Made by a program: the position numbers and the translations under genes. Source: Nitrosomonas marina (GTDB taxonomy: Bacteria > Pseudomonadota > Gammaproteobacteria > Burkholderiales > Nitrosomonadaceae). Taken from it: a stretch of 64,000 nucleotides of DNA. Shown here in pieces: positions 47,277-56,761 of this stretch (the stretch's first letter is position 1; every line of letters begins with the position of its first letter). The notes under the pieces are model-generated. The model saw only the letters and a list, made by a program, of their open reading frames with translations. It was not told the origin of the DNA and did no database searches. Where the stretch lies: the NCBI RefSeq assembly GCF_900111605.1, contig NZ_FOIA01000002.1, forward strand, positions 124,001 through 188,000, in the 5' to 3' direction.

Positions 47277-48110
47277 ATGCATCTTATTATTCAGGGTCTT
47301 GACGTTGGAAATTATGACTTGAGAGCGCTTGCAAAACTTGCAGGCGCTGATGAAATTGAAAAAGTTTCCGGCCAGGCATTCAGATTGAAAAATATTCAGC
47401 AACAGGACGGTATCAGCGACTATTGCGAAGAGACCCAACTTGACTATGCAGTAGTCGAACCCGATTTAAATTTAACAGATTTCAAACTGATTGCGATGGA
47501 TATGGATTCAACGCTGCTTGCAATTGAGTCTATCGATGAAATAGCAGACATCCATCACACCAAACAGCAGGTTGCAGAAATTACTCTCAAAACCATGCGT
47601 GGAGAAATCAGCTTCGAGGAGAGCCTGACGCAGCGTACCGCGCTTCTTCGCGGCGTGCACATAGACGCCTTGCAAAAGGTTTATGAAGAACGCATGCGGT
47701 TGAGCCCGGGTGCAGAGATCATGCTTAAGAAAGCGAAAACAGCCGGCCTGAAAACGATGGTTATTTCAGGTGGATTCACTTTTTTTACAGACCGTATCAA
47801 GGAAAAGCTCCAACTGGATTTTGCAACCGCAAACACTTTCGAAGTTCAGGAAAACAGGCTCACCGGCAAAGTACTGGGAAAAATACTCGGACGAGAAGGC
47901 AAAGCTGAAGCGTTAAGTAATGTCTGCGACAAATTAGGAATTTCCCGTAGCCAGGTCATTGCCATCGGTGACGGCGCCAATGATCTGGACATGCTTGCTG
48001 CCGCCGGGGTCAGCATTGCTTACCACGCCAAACCCGTGGTACAGCAACAGGCAACCTTTTCACTTAACCATGTCGGACTGGACGGTGTCATCAATCTGTT
48101 TAATCAGTAA
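47277..48110 (+). CDS. serB: phosphoserine phosphatase
   Basis: This is a 277-residue HAD-family phosphatase that makes serine from phosphoserine. The ATG at 47277 is preferred because the protein then begins MHLIIQGLDV, the usual strand of the ACT-like N-terminal region; an ATG at 47229 would overlap the upstream gene by 16 bases. Neither has a clear ribosome-binding site. The catalytic motif DMDST (nucleophile and acid/base Asp), the Ser of VISGGF and GDGANDLDML are intact. Confidence 0.94.
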   Translation: MHLIIQGLDVGNYDLRALAKLAGADEIEKVSGQAFRLKNIQQQDGISDYCEETQLDYAVVEPDLNLTDFKLIAMDMDSTLLAIESIDEIADIHHTKQQVAEITLKTMRGEISFEESLTQRTALLRGVHIDALQKVYEERMRLSPGAEIMLKKAKTAGLKTMVISGGFTFFTDRIKEKLQLDFATANTFEVQENRLTGKVLGKILGREGKAEALSNVCDKLGISRSQVIAIGDGANDLDMLAAAGVSIAYHAKPVVQQQATFSLNHVGLDGVINLFNQ

Positions 48111-48132
48111 AATTCTTGTGACAATTGTATGA

Positions 48133-49743
48133 CTAATACAAGGGATCGTACATGAGGGATAGAACATATTCATCCAGGTTTTCGGGTATCTCTCCTCGTG
48201 CCAGGTTGTCATGCATCGCCGCCTGACAAACTGCTACCGCTATCGAACGGGATACCTCGCGGACACGATTGAGCGATGGATACACCGCGCCTTTGGCAAT
48301 TTCATCATCGGTCACGCGTTCTGATAAAGTTTTCGCTGCAGCCAAAAACATTGTTTGCGTAATGCGATGCGCAGAGCAGGCTGTAATACCCAGACCGATT
48401 CCTGGAAAAATGTAGGCGTTATTACCCTGCCCCGGCTCGAAACGTTTATCCTGGAACTGAACCGGTTCGAATGGACTGCCACTGGCAAAAACTACATGCC
48501 CGTCGCTCCACCCGTAAGCTTCTTCAGCAGTACATTCCGTATGTGATGTTGGATTTGACAACGCAATTATTACCGGCCTGTCATTGACTGCGGCCATTTG
48601 TCGCACAACTGATTCTGTAAATGTATTGGGCACACCTGTAGCACCAATGAGCACATCGGGCTTGATATCTGCGATCGCATCGACGAAATTACAGGGAAAA
48701 TGGTTGTGTGCAAACGGCTTGATACGTGGCTTGACGGTATCATTGGTGGATACTACCAGCCCTTTCCGGTCCACAAACCATAACCTCTCACGAGCCTGTT
48801 GCAAGCTCAGACCTGCTGCACCAAATGCAGCCACCATTAACTCTGCTGTCCCGCCTGCAGCGGATCCCGTTCCAAGAAACATAATGGTCAAATCGGAAAA
48901 TTTCTTTTGTGTAATTCGGCATGAAGTATAAACACCCGCCAATGTGACCGCTGCCGTTCCCTGTATGTCGTCATTAAAGCAACAAACCTTGTCGCCATAT
49001 CGGTCCAGAAAATTAAATGCATTGGGTGTTGCAAAATCCTCGAACTGAATCAAGGCTTTTGGAAATCGTTTTTGCACTGCATTGACAAATTCGTCGACCA
49101 TGGATAAATACGCATCACCTTGCAGTCGGGCATATGGATAGCCCAGATACAACGGGTCTTCACGTAAAGTCTGGTTGTTTGTTCCCACGTCAAGCATCAC
49201 GGGCATGCAACGAGCCGGATAAATACCCGCACAGGCAACATACAGCGCTGTTTTTCCGATTGATATTCCCATTCCGTTTGCACCCAGGTCACCCAAACCG
49301 AGCACACGTTCTCCATCGGTCACTACAATGACCCGCACATCTTGCTCCGGCCAGTTACCAAGAACGGATTCTATTTCACCACGGTCTTCCGGCGTGATGT
49401 AAAGCCCCTGAGGCCGCCTGAATATATGTGCGAACTCCTTACAGGCTTCACCGACTGTTGGCGTATAGACCAGCGGCATGATTTCTTCCATATGATCAAT
49501 CATGAGACGGTAGAACAGTCTCTGGTTACGATCCAGCAAAGCACTCAAAAAAATATATTTCTCAATAGCGCTGTTTTTACGCCGCATGTTCTCAAGCGCA
49601 CGCTCTTTTTGTTTGCCGATACTTGCCACGTCATAGGGTAGCAATCCACGCAAGCCATACCGTTTACGTTCTTCGCGCGTGAATGCGGTTGATTTGGTAC
49701 AGGCCGGATCATCCAGCAATGCTTTTCCGAATAAATTTTTCAT
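48133..49743 (-). CDS. maeA: NAD-dependent malic enzyme
   Basis: This 536-residue oxidative decarboxylase converts malate to pyruvate and CO2. The ATG at 49743 has a strong GGAGG site; a longer frame to 49797 is rejected. Motifs are RLFYRLMIDHMEEIMPLVYT, the Tyr/Lys region VVTDGERVLGLGDLGANGM, the metal-binding FEDFATPNAF and CFNDDIQGTAAVTLAG, and the nucleotide loop LGTGSAAGG. Its size matches the large single-domain NAD type (SfcA/MaeA) rather than the phosphotransacetylase-fused MaeB. In an autotroph it could supply pyruvate from C4 acids. It converges on serB with a 22-base gap. Confidence 0.93.
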   Translation of the reverse strand: MKNLFGKALLDDPACTKSTAFTREERKRYGLRGLLPYDVASIGKQKERALENMRRKNSAIEKYIFLSALLDRNQRLFYRLMIDHMEEIMPLVYTPTVGEACKEFAHIFRRPQGLYITPEDRGEIESVLGNWPEQDVRVIVVTDGERVLGLGDLGANGMGISIGKTALYVACAGIYPARCMPVMLDVGTNNQTLREDPLYLGYPYARLQGDAYLSMVDEFVNAVQKRFPKALIQFEDFATPNAFNFLDRYGDKVCCFNDDIQGTAAVTLAGVYTSCRITQKKFSDLTIMFLGTGSAAGGTAELMVAAFGAAGLSLQQARERLWFVDRKGLVVSTNDTVKPRIKPFAHNHFPCNFVDAIADIKPDVLIGATGVPNTFTESVVRQMAAVNDRPVIIALSNPTSHTECTAEEAYGWSDGHVVFASGSPFEPVQFQDKRFEPGQGNNAYIFPGIGLGITACSAHRITQTMFLAAAKTLSERVTDDEIAKGAVYPSLNRVREVSRSIAVAVCQAAMHDNLARGEIPENLDEYVLSLMYDPLY

Positions 49744-50238
49744 GATGCCTCCTCTGTTTTGATCGATTTGATGATCGCCCTGAAGAAGGGAATACACCTA
49801 TTCCGTCAGATTGTTATTGTATGGACATAGTATTGAACAGCCGCCGATTCTGTTGGAAACCGCGACCCCATCATGATCTTTATACAATCCCTGTGAATTA
49901 CCAAGGACACCCGGAGCTTATACAGTCGAGGGTTTACTTGGTTCTGATCAGTCCATCATGCTGAGCGGCCCGACCTGCTTGATATTGAACTAAACCTATA
50001 TTTTACACTCGATACTGCATATCCATCCTAGCCATTTACAATGAATGATGCAAACATGCGGAAATGATGCGAAAACAGTATAATCAATTTAACTGTCATA
50101 AAATTTGCACTATATCCTAAGCGCAGAAAGCTTACCCCTAAATAGCTTATTGTTTTATATCATTTTTACAGGCTAAATACAGTTGTAACAATACGGCGTT
50201 TTATTTTTTATCTTATTAACTAATATAGGATTTCAAGT
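49744..50238. other. divergent intergenic region, malic enzyme / globin
   Basis: About 495 AT-rich bases hold the promoters of both genes. I find no small gene, clear palindromic operator or complete promoter consensus. Confidence 0.4.
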
Positions 50239-50664
50239 ATGAGACAATCACCTTTTCCTACACCCAACCCTGATTTGTATACTGAGGATGAAATTTCAAG
50301 ACTTGTTCACGAATTTTATGCCAAAGCACGAAAAGACCCACTACTTGGGCCAATATTTGAAGAGCATGTTATCGACTGGGATGCTCATTTTATCCAGATG
50401 ACCAATTTCTGGTCCGCTCAATTACGCGGAACAAGTCGTTTTCGTGGTGCACCAATGCCAAAGCATATCGCTTTGCCTGAATTATCTGCCAACCTGTTTG
50501 AACGCTGGCTCGCATTGTTCAAGCAAACAACAGAGGAATTGGGTAATTCCGGACTGGAACAGCACGCCAACATGATCGCGACATTTATTGCAAACAGGCT
50601 TTGGCAAGGATATCAAATGAGTCATTATCCTGACAAACAAGCAGTTGAACTGGGTGCTGTGTGA
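50239..50664 (+). CDS. group III truncated haemoglobin
   Basis: This 141-residue globin of the short 2-on-2 type starts after an AGGA site. Features are the N-terminal ISRLVHEFYAKARKDPLLGPIF, then IDWDAHFIQMTNFWSAQLRGTSRFRG and the proximal-His region KHIALPELSANLFERWLALF. Group III globins bind haem and react with nitric oxide or oxygen, though physiological roles vary. It lies upstream of a membrane GGDEF gene. Nitric oxide detoxification would fit with norCBQD elsewhere in the window, but that is inference. Confidence 0.9.
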   Translation: MRQSPFPTPNPDLYTEDEISRLVHEFYAKARKDPLLGPIFEEHVIDWDAHFIQMTNFWSAQLRGTSRFRGAPMPKHIALPELSANLFERWLALFKQTTEELGNSGLEQHANMIATFIANRLWQGYQMSHYPDKQAVELGAV

Positions 50665-50783
50665 TCAGAAATAATTAACGAAAGAACAGAGCGATTTTTT
50701 TACGCTTTTTCCTGGATTGAAAATTCAAACTTAAGATTTAAAGTTATTAGGTTTAACAAGTTTTCATATAACAGAGAAATCTA

Positions 50784-52439
50784 TTGAAAAGCATCAAAAG
50801 TAAAATCTTTTTTTTCGCTTTATTATCGACACTGGTGCCCTCGCTTGTGCTGGGGCTCCTTTCATTTCGCCAGAATGAAGAACTCATCAACGATAATGTC
50901 AAGCGGGAACTGCGGATTTTAGCCAGCCATGCAAGTCGGGAGGTCGATGCCTGGATTAATCTAAATGTTCATGAAGCCAATTCACTGACCTCGGCTAAAA
51001 TCATCATTGATTCGTTATCAAATGTTGTCAATCAGCAGAGCAATCAACTGAAAAACTCACCGGAAATCCTGAAACAGTATCTTGTTTCGGTACAAAATAA
51101 GCTTGATACAATTATGGAGCTTACAGTACTCGATACAAACCGGCATGTTATTGCCAGCAGTTCATCTCGATATGTGCCTAAAGAACCATTCCAAAGCGAC
51201 TGGCTAGGGGAAAAAATAACGCATAAACCCGTCATTTCTCCACCACAGTTACATGATTACTTTGGCACCATTACGGTAAGTATTATTCTACCCGTTGTTT
51301 CTTACGATGATTATATTCTGGGTCAACTGGCAATCACGTATGACTTGAATAATGTCAAATCTGTATTGAAAAGCACAATCAAATCACCACGCGGAGAAAT
51401 ACTTTTAGCTGATTCAGATGGTCATTTGCTGCTTGCCAGCCACACCGATATCACACACCCGACGGTTATAGTACCTTCCGTTTTTGACTATCTGTACAAG
51501 CATCCGGGTGAATTCGCCACCTTCAGGAATTTTCTACAGGAACAGGTAATCGCGCTCGCCTATTCAGCAAAAACGCTGCCCATTACAGTCATTGCCGAAA
51601 AGAATCACCGTGATGTTTATGCAGCCTGGCTGGAACAGCGCAACCTGTTCATTATTCTGGTTGGAATATCCATTTTTATAGTAGCAGTGGTTGCAATCTA
51701 TCTGGGTCACTCGATCGTGACACCATTACACCGGCTCATTGACGCAACCGGACAAATTGTAAAAGGTAATTTGGACATTCCAATAACGGATGTAACCCAA
51801 AAAGACGAGGTTGGGAAACTGGCCCACATGTTTAACCTGATGACGGAAAAATTACGTCATAGCCAGTCCAAAATATTAGCCGCCAACAAGGCAATGCATG
51901 AAAAAAACCAGTTACTGGAAAAATTATCCATTACAGATGGATTAACCGGATTATATAATCGAAACAAGCTTGCCCTGATTATCAAGGAACAACTGCATAG
52001 ATATCAGCGCAATAAACGGCCTTTTTCTGTACTCATGATTGACGTAGATTATTTTAAGGAGCTAAATGACAGACTGGGCCATGTTGCAGGCGACGAAATT
52101 CTGGCCGCAGTTGCCAAAAATTTATCGCAATCCATACGCAATATCGATTTCGCCGCCCGGTACGGAGGTGATGAATTTATCATCATTTTGACTGAAACCA
52201 ACGTTCGAGAAGCCAGCATTACTGCCGAACGCATACGCTCGAGAACTTCAGAAATAAAGTGCAAATCGACAGATAGCAACATCAAGGTAACATTAAGTAT
52301 TGGTATAATCCAGTCCGAGCCGAATGACAAATCTCCCACAACCATTATTTCTCGCGCTGATCATGCGCTATACAAAGCCAAACATGCGGGCAGAAACCAG
52401 GCATATGCAGTTCAACCTGTTTCTGTCTTGACATCGTAA
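50784..52439 (+). CDS. membrane-bound diguanylate cyclase with periplasmic sensor (Cache-HAMP-GGDEF)
   Basis: This is 551 residues, with a TTG start as the only suitable codon before the first helix (SKIFFFALLSTLVPSLVLGL). A periplasmic double-Cache-like region spans about residues 35-280; a second helix lies near 285-310 (FIILVGISIFIVAVVAIYLG); a HAMP domain follows; then a GGDEF domain with GGDEF near residue 462 and an I-site RNID six residues earlier. It should make cyclic di-GMP in response to an extracytoplasmic small molecule. The ligand is unknown. Confidence 0.93.
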   Translation: MKSIKSKIFFFALLSTLVPSLVLGLLSFRQNEELINDNVKRELRILASHASREVDAWINLNVHEANSLTSAKIIIDSLSNVVNQQSNQLKNSPEILKQYLVSVQNKLDTIMELTVLDTNRHVIASSSSRYVPKEPFQSDWLGEKITHKPVISPPQLHDYFGTITVSIILPVVSYDDYILGQLAITYDLNNVKSVLKSTIKSPRGEILLADSDGHLLLASHTDITHPTVIVPSVFDYLYKHPGEFATFRNFLQEQVIALAYSAKTLPITVIAEKNHRDVYAAWLEQRNLFIILVGISIFIVAVVAIYLGHSIVTPLHRLIDATGQIVKGNLDIPITDVTQKDEVGKLAHMFNLMTEKLRHSQSKILAANKAMHEKNQLLEKLSITDGLTGLYNRNKLALIIKEQLHRYQRNKRPFSVLMIDVDYFKELNDRLGHVAGDEILAAVAKNLSQSIRNIDFAARYGGDEFIIILTETNVREASITAERIRSRTSEIKCKSTDSNIKVTLSIGIIQSEPNDKSPTTIISRADHALYKAKHAGRNQAYAVQPVSVLTS

Positions 52440-52463
52440 AAGGTCTTCACCCCATTAGTCTGC

Positions 52464-52479
52464 TTGATCTTGAGATCAA
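52464..52479. terminator. short stem-loop between convergent genes
   Basis: TTGATC and GATCAA pair around a TTGA loop, followed by AAAGATTTTG; flanking ATTAG/CTAAT can extend it with gaps. It sits between the GGDEF gene and the convergent SH3 lipoprotein gene. A weak terminator candidate. Confidence 0.35.
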
Positions 52480-52490
52480 AAAGATTTTGT

Positions 52491-53303
52491 CTAATGCGAA
52501 TCGTCAGCGACTACACTAATCAATGAATTGAACACCCAGCCTTGCAAATTTGCATCTGTTTGCACCATTAGCCAATTCCCCTGATAGGCATTTGCTGTCA
52601 AAACTGTACCCGCATTCAACACACTGACAACCAGTGTATGTCTACCCGGTTCACGTCGCAGATTTGCATCGGTTGTAGTATGCATGATTATGGGTGTATT
52701 AAATCTTACCGTTGGCCGGTTGGGAAACTCCCTCTCCTTGTCAGAAAGCATATTTATAAACTCAAGCGCTTGCGAAGCATAATATGTTGCATTTGCATAT
52801 TCACCTTCTGCAAATTTTACAGCCGCAGCATCCAGCAACAGCTCTGCTTCCTTGAGAAGTTCAATATCAGACTGCACAGTCAACTGCATCTTGAGATATT
52901 CCATGGCAACCTCGGCTTCCGAAATCAGCGACGCAGTACTTGGTTTTGTTGCCAGTCTGTGCAGCCTGACCTGGGTTCGCGCTATTTCTTTACTCGAAGC
53001 TGCTTTTATCACCTGCGCTTGATCTTGTTCGCGTGTTGAAATGCGTTTTATTTGTGCATCTTTATCAGCCAACTGCTTTTCCAAGTATTCAATTTTTATT
53101 TTCATACTCTCGAGCTCCTGCTGATGGACTCTAACGGGCATCTGCTCCTCAAAATGCGAAAACTCAGTCTTAGCAGGCTCATTCATCATGGCACAGCTAG
53201 ATAAAAAAATACCCGATAAAAAGAAGACTGAAAACGCGGATTGAATTCGACTTGATATTTGCAATTGAAGTAGCATATTTGCGGATATTAATGATTTCAA
53301 CAT
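52491..53303 (-). CDS. lipoprotein with coiled coil and SH3-type domain
   Basis: This is 270 residues. A lipoprotein signal ends in FLSSC with the lipidated Cys near residue 37 of the longest form; an internal Met at residue 10 is an alternative start. A coiled coil follows (VHQQELESMKIKIEYLEKQLADK), then a helical DUF4398-like segment (LLKEAELLLDAAAVKFAEGEYANATYYASQAL), and a C-terminal bacterial SH3 domain (DANLRREPGRHTLVVSVLNAG and GNWLMVQ). Such proteins act in the periplasm or at the cell wall. No function can be named. Confidence 0.85.
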   Translation of the reverse strand: MLKSLISANMLLQLQISSRIQSAFSVFFLSGIFLSSCAMMNEPAKTEFSHFEEQMPVRVHQQELESMKIKIEYLEKQLADKDAQIKRISTREQDQAQVIKAASSKEIARTQVRLHRLATKPSTASLISEAEVAMEYLKMQLTVQSDIELLKEAELLLDAAAVKFAEGEYANATYYASQALEFINMLSDKEREFPNRPTVRFNTPIIMHTTTDANLRREPGRHTLVVSVLNAGTVLTANAYQGNWLMVQTDANLQGWVFNSLISVVADDSH

Positions 53304-53485
53304 GTAGTTCTTGCAAATAACAATCGGTACATTTTCAGTTAGCTTGAATTTTTTATTTCTTTGTTTTTGCCAGAGTCCAGTACTGAGTAAAGTAAGGTAC
53401 CGTATTTATCAGGCTTAAAGATATTAGATATCTATGCACGACCCATGCGGACAGACATCAGGCGAATTCGATACGAATCAGCCTC

Positions 53486-54346
53486 TTATCGATTCAACAC
53501 AATTTCCAAGACAAATTTACTGCCAATATAAGCTAATAAGAGCATGACAAAACCAACCAAAGTCCAGCGTATTGCTATCCTGCCGCGCCAACCATAAAAC
53601 TGTCGCCCAATCAGCAAGGCCGCAAACGTACCCCAGGAAATAAAACCAAATAGTGTTTTATGTGTAAATGTCAGGGGCTGACCAAAAACTTCTTTTGAAA
53701 AAACAACACCGCTTAGCAACGTCAGTGTCAATAATATAAACCCGACCCAGATCACAGCAAACAACAGCTTCTCCATTGCCAGCAATGGTGGCAAATTGGT
53801 TAATAATGGATGTTGCGCCGGATGATGTAGCTGATATTCAACGACTGTCATCAGAACAGCATGCAATGCCGCGATTGTCAGTAGGCTGTACGCAGACATT
53901 GCCACAACCAGGTGTGCCTTAAATGCAGGTAATTCGGTATTCTGTAATGGCTTCAACGAAGGGAAAACAAGCGGCAAGACAACAGCAATAGCCGCGGCAG
54001 CCGCTATCGGCGCAAGCAAAGTGCGCATTCCCTGATACCGGCTGAAAAAACCAGAAAACCAGTATATAAAAGCAGTCAGCCAGACTATTAATGAGACGGC
54101 ACTACTTACGCCAAGATTCAGTCCCGTGCCAGCGAATATCGTCCTGTAAAGCAACAATGCATGAAGCATCAACGGCAAAAGCATAACATAATGGATGTAA
54201 CCGAAAGTCGCAGGCGCGCTTTCTTCGTCGTGCTTTACGGGCGACGTGGAACGCCCATATAAATTGCGCCAGATCAGCCAGCCAGACAGACAATAGAGCA
54301 AAAAAGCTGCAAGATAAGTTAAAATGTCAATCATTGGTGCGATCAT
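53486..54346 (-). CDS. CcsA/YpjD-like inner-membrane protein (cytochrome c assembly family)
   Basis: This 286-residue protein has about eight membrane helices. The C-terminal part (THKTLFGFISWGTFAALLIG followed by RQFYGWRGR and a last helix) is typical of the YpjD subgroup of the cytochrome c assembly family. This subgroup lies next to and divergent from ffh in many proteobacteria, as here. A haem-handling role is suggested by family but not established. Met5 is an alternative start. Confidence 0.88.
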   Translation of the reverse strand: MIAPMIDILTYLAAFLLYCLSGWLIWRNLYGRSTSPVKHDEESAPATFGYIHYVMLLPLMLHALLLYRTIFAGTGLNLGVSSAVSLIVWLTAFIYWFSGFFSRYQGMRTLLAPIAAAAAIAVVLPLVFPSLKPLQNTELPAFKAHLVVAMSAYSLLTIAALHAVLMTVVEYQLHHPAQHPLLTNLPPLLAMEKLLFAVIWVGFILLTLTLLSGVVFSKEVFGQPLTFTHKTLFGFISWGTFAALLIGRQFYGWRGRIAIRWTLVGFVMLLLAYIGSKFVLEIVLNR

Positions 54347-54477
54347 TAATTAATTAAATACACAAACAGTTATTTAGTCTACATGGCACTCTGAGAAATT
54401 CATAGTGCAAGCCTGCACAATACATGAATTTTACACAACAGCATTTCCTATATCTATTTATTCACTGAGGTTCTTGT

Positions 54478-55827
54478 ATGTTTGAAAATCTAACTGGCCG
54501 GCTTTCTGATGTTATTAAAACACTGAAAGGCGAAGCGAGGCTCACAGAAAACAATATCCAGAAGGCACTACGTGAAGTCCGGCTGGCATTGCTCGAAGCC
54601 GATGTTGCTTTACCTGTCGTAAAAGAATTCATCGCGCGTGTTAAGGAAAAAGCAGTCGGACATGAAGTCATGAGCAGCTTGACACCGGGCCAGGCATTGG
54701 TGGGCGTTGTCCAGCAGGAACTTATCGCGATAATGGGTGGTGACAAAGCGGATCTGAATCTCTCGACAACGCCGCCAGCCGTCATATTAATGGCAGGCCT
54801 GCAAGGGGCCGGTAAAACAACCAGCAGCGGCAAGCTCGCAAAATGGCTCATGGAGCATAAAAAGAAAAAAGTTCTGTTGGTTTCCTGCGACATTTACCGT
54901 CCCGCCGCCATCCATCAACTGGAATTACTGGCAAATCAAACAGGCGCTGATTTTTTTCCAGTTCAGAGTAATCAAAAACCTGGTGAAATCGGAACCGCAG
55001 CACTGGATTATGCGCGCAAACATCACCATGATGTCATGATAGTTGATACGGCAGGCCGATTAGGTATCGATGAAGCAATGATGCAGGAAATCAGTGAACT
55101 TGAACGTTTGCTGAATCCAATTGAAACGCTGTTTGTCGTCGATGCAATGCAGGGACAGGATGCCGTCAATACCGCCAAAGCTTTCTCAGAAGCGTTACCG
55201 TTGACAGGTGTCGTCTTGACCAAACTGGACGGCGACGCACGCGGTGGCGCCGCATTATCAGTCAAACATATAACCGGAAAACCAATTAAGTTTACCGGCA
55301 TAGCGGAGAAGCTGACCGGCATAGAGGCTTTTTACCCTGACCGCATGGCCTCGCGCATTCTTGGCATGGGTGATGTGCTGGGATTGATTGAGGAAGCACA
55401 GCGCAGCACCGATGAGCGTGAAGCAAAAAAACTGTTAAAGAAAGTCAAATCAGGCAAAGGATTTGATTTAAATGACTTCAAGGCGCAGTTTCAACAAATG
55501 AAAAAAATGGGCGGTATGAGCGCCATGCTCGACAAGCTGCCTGCTCAATTAAGTCAGGCCGCGCAAAACGTCAATGTAGATGATAAAGTAATCGGCCGGA
55601 CAGAAGCCATTATCAACTCAATGACGCCACAGGAGCGCGTTAAGCCTGAAATTCTCAAGGCTTCGCGTAAAAGACGTATCGCAGCAGGCTCGGGCGTGTC
55701 CGTTCAGGAAGTCAACCGTTTGTTGTCGCAATTCGATCAGGCAAGGAAAATGATGAAAATGATGAACAAAGGTGGCATGTCAAAAATGATGCGTGGTTTG
55801 AAGGGGATGCTTCCACGCATGCGTTAG
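54478..55827 (+). CDS. ffh: signal recognition particle protein Ffh
   Basis: This 449-residue SRP54 GTPase targets nascent membrane proteins to FtsY and the translocon. The N domain (LTGRLSDVIKTLKGEARLTENN) is followed by the G domain with GLQGAGKTT, DTAGRLG and TKLDGDARGG. The Met-rich M domain that binds 4.5S RNA begins near residue 325 (FQQMKKMGGMSAMLDKLP) and ends in a Met/Lys-rich tail. The length is normal. Confidence 0.97.
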   Translation: MFENLTGRLSDVIKTLKGEARLTENNIQKALREVRLALLEADVALPVVKEFIARVKEKAVGHEVMSSLTPGQALVGVVQQELIAIMGGDKADLNLSTTPPAVILMAGLQGAGKTTSSGKLAKWLMEHKKKKVLLVSCDIYRPAAIHQLELLANQTGADFFPVQSNQKPGEIGTAALDYARKHHHDVMIVDTAGRLGIDEAMMQEISELERLLNPIETLFVVDAMQGQDAVNTAKAFSEALPLTGVVLTKLDGDARGGAALSVKHITGKPIKFTGIAEKLTGIEAFYPDRMASRILGMGDVLGLIEEAQRSTDEREAKKLLKKVKSGKGFDLNDFKAQFQQMKKMGGMSAMLDKLPAQLSQAAQNVNVDDKVIGRTEAIINSMTPQERVKPEILKASRKRRIAAGSGVSVQEVNRLLSQFDQARKMMKMMNKGGMSKMMRGLKGMLPRMR

Positions 55828-55859
55828 TTTCAACCCTGACACATAAGTTGCAATGCACT

Positions 55860-56309
55860 TCAGTTTGTTGCCGAAATCAGCTCGAGCCCGATCACCCGAT
55901 CACCCGCATCTATTTTTCTGTGAGAAAACCAGCCGATATTCATCTCAAGAGCATATTTCGCTAGATTAGTTGAATAGTGTGCAGTATGCGTATTGGGCTG
56001 CATGTCGGCAATATTAATGATAATCCCTTCTTCATCGATGAAGGCCACACTTAACGGTATCACTGTGTTCTTCATCCACATGCTCAGATATGCGCTTTTT
56101 GGAAACACAAATAACATACCGGTATTAGCATTCAGAGATTCACGAAACATCAGCCCTCGCGCACGGGAAGCATGTGTATCGGCAACTTCTGCTGACAATG
56201 TGTAACCTGCTATCTGCAGCGAGACATACTGCAGATTGGTGGACGCAACCGTCTGACTGAATGTCAGCAGAAACAGACAACCACAACAAACAAGTGACAT
56301 TAAACGCAT
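55860..56309 (-). CDS. DUF192 exported protein
   Basis: This 149-residue protein has a signal peptide (LVCCGCLFLLTFSQTVAS) and a single DUF192 domain (THASRARGLMFRESL, then YLSMWMKNTVIPLSVAFI). Its function is unknown; family members occur in periplasm and archaeal cytosol. It follows dut after two bases, the third gene of coaBC-dut-DUF192. It converges on ffh with a 32-base gap. Confidence 0.88.
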   Translation of the reverse strand: MRLMSLVCCGCLFLLTFSQTVASTNLQYVSLQIAGYTLSAEVADTHASRARGLMFRESLNANTGMLFVFPKSAYLSMWMKNTVIPLSVAFIDEEGIIINIADMQPNTHTAHYSTNLAKYALEMNIGWFSHRKIDAGDRVIGLELISATN

Positions 56310-56311
56310 AG

Positions 56312-56761
56312 TCAGTATTTCCCGGTACTGCCAAAACCATTTTCTCCACGCTGGCTGATGCCGAACTCTTTAACAACATTAAAACCGACCTGAACGATGG
56401 GAAAAACAACCAGCTGTGCAATGCGGTCCATCGGGTTCAACTCGAATGATGTCTGGCCTCGATTCCAGCAGGAAACGAATATCTGTCCCTGATAGTCCGA
56501 ATCAATGAGACCGACCAGGTTCCCTAGTACAATCCCATGTTTGTGACCGAGTCCTGAGCGAGGCAACACCATAGCGGCCAGACTTGAATCGTCAATGTGA
56601 ATTGCGATCCCGGTTGGAACCAAAATTGCCTTTCCTGCGTGTATTATTTCACGTTGATCAATACATGCCCGTAAATCAAGACCTGCTGAACCCGGCGTGG
56701 CGTACGACGGAATGCATTCATACAGGCGCTCATCAAGAATTTTCAAATCTATTTGTGTCAT
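56312..56761 (-). CDS. dut: dUTP diphosphatase
   Basis: This 149-residue trimeric-type dUTPase hydrolyses dUTP to dUMP, which keeps uracil out of DNA and supplies dTMP synthesis. The five motifs are visible: [40 protein letters not shown] and the C-terminal [10 protein letters not shown] arm. Its ATG overlaps the coaBC stop by four bases, so the two genes are translationally coupled. Confidence 0.97.
   Translation of the reverse strand: MTQIDLKILDERLYECIPSYATPGSAGLDLRACIDQREIIHAGKAILVPTGIAIHIDDSSLAAMVLPRSGLGHKHGIVLGNLVGLIDSDYQGQIFVSCWNRGQTSFELNPMDRIAQLVVFPIVQVGFNVVKEFGISQRGENGFGSTGKY

Noticed and set aside
50665-50783. AGCG/CGCT hairpin with T-run after the globin gene
   Set aside because: The stem is only four bases, too weak to call a terminator.
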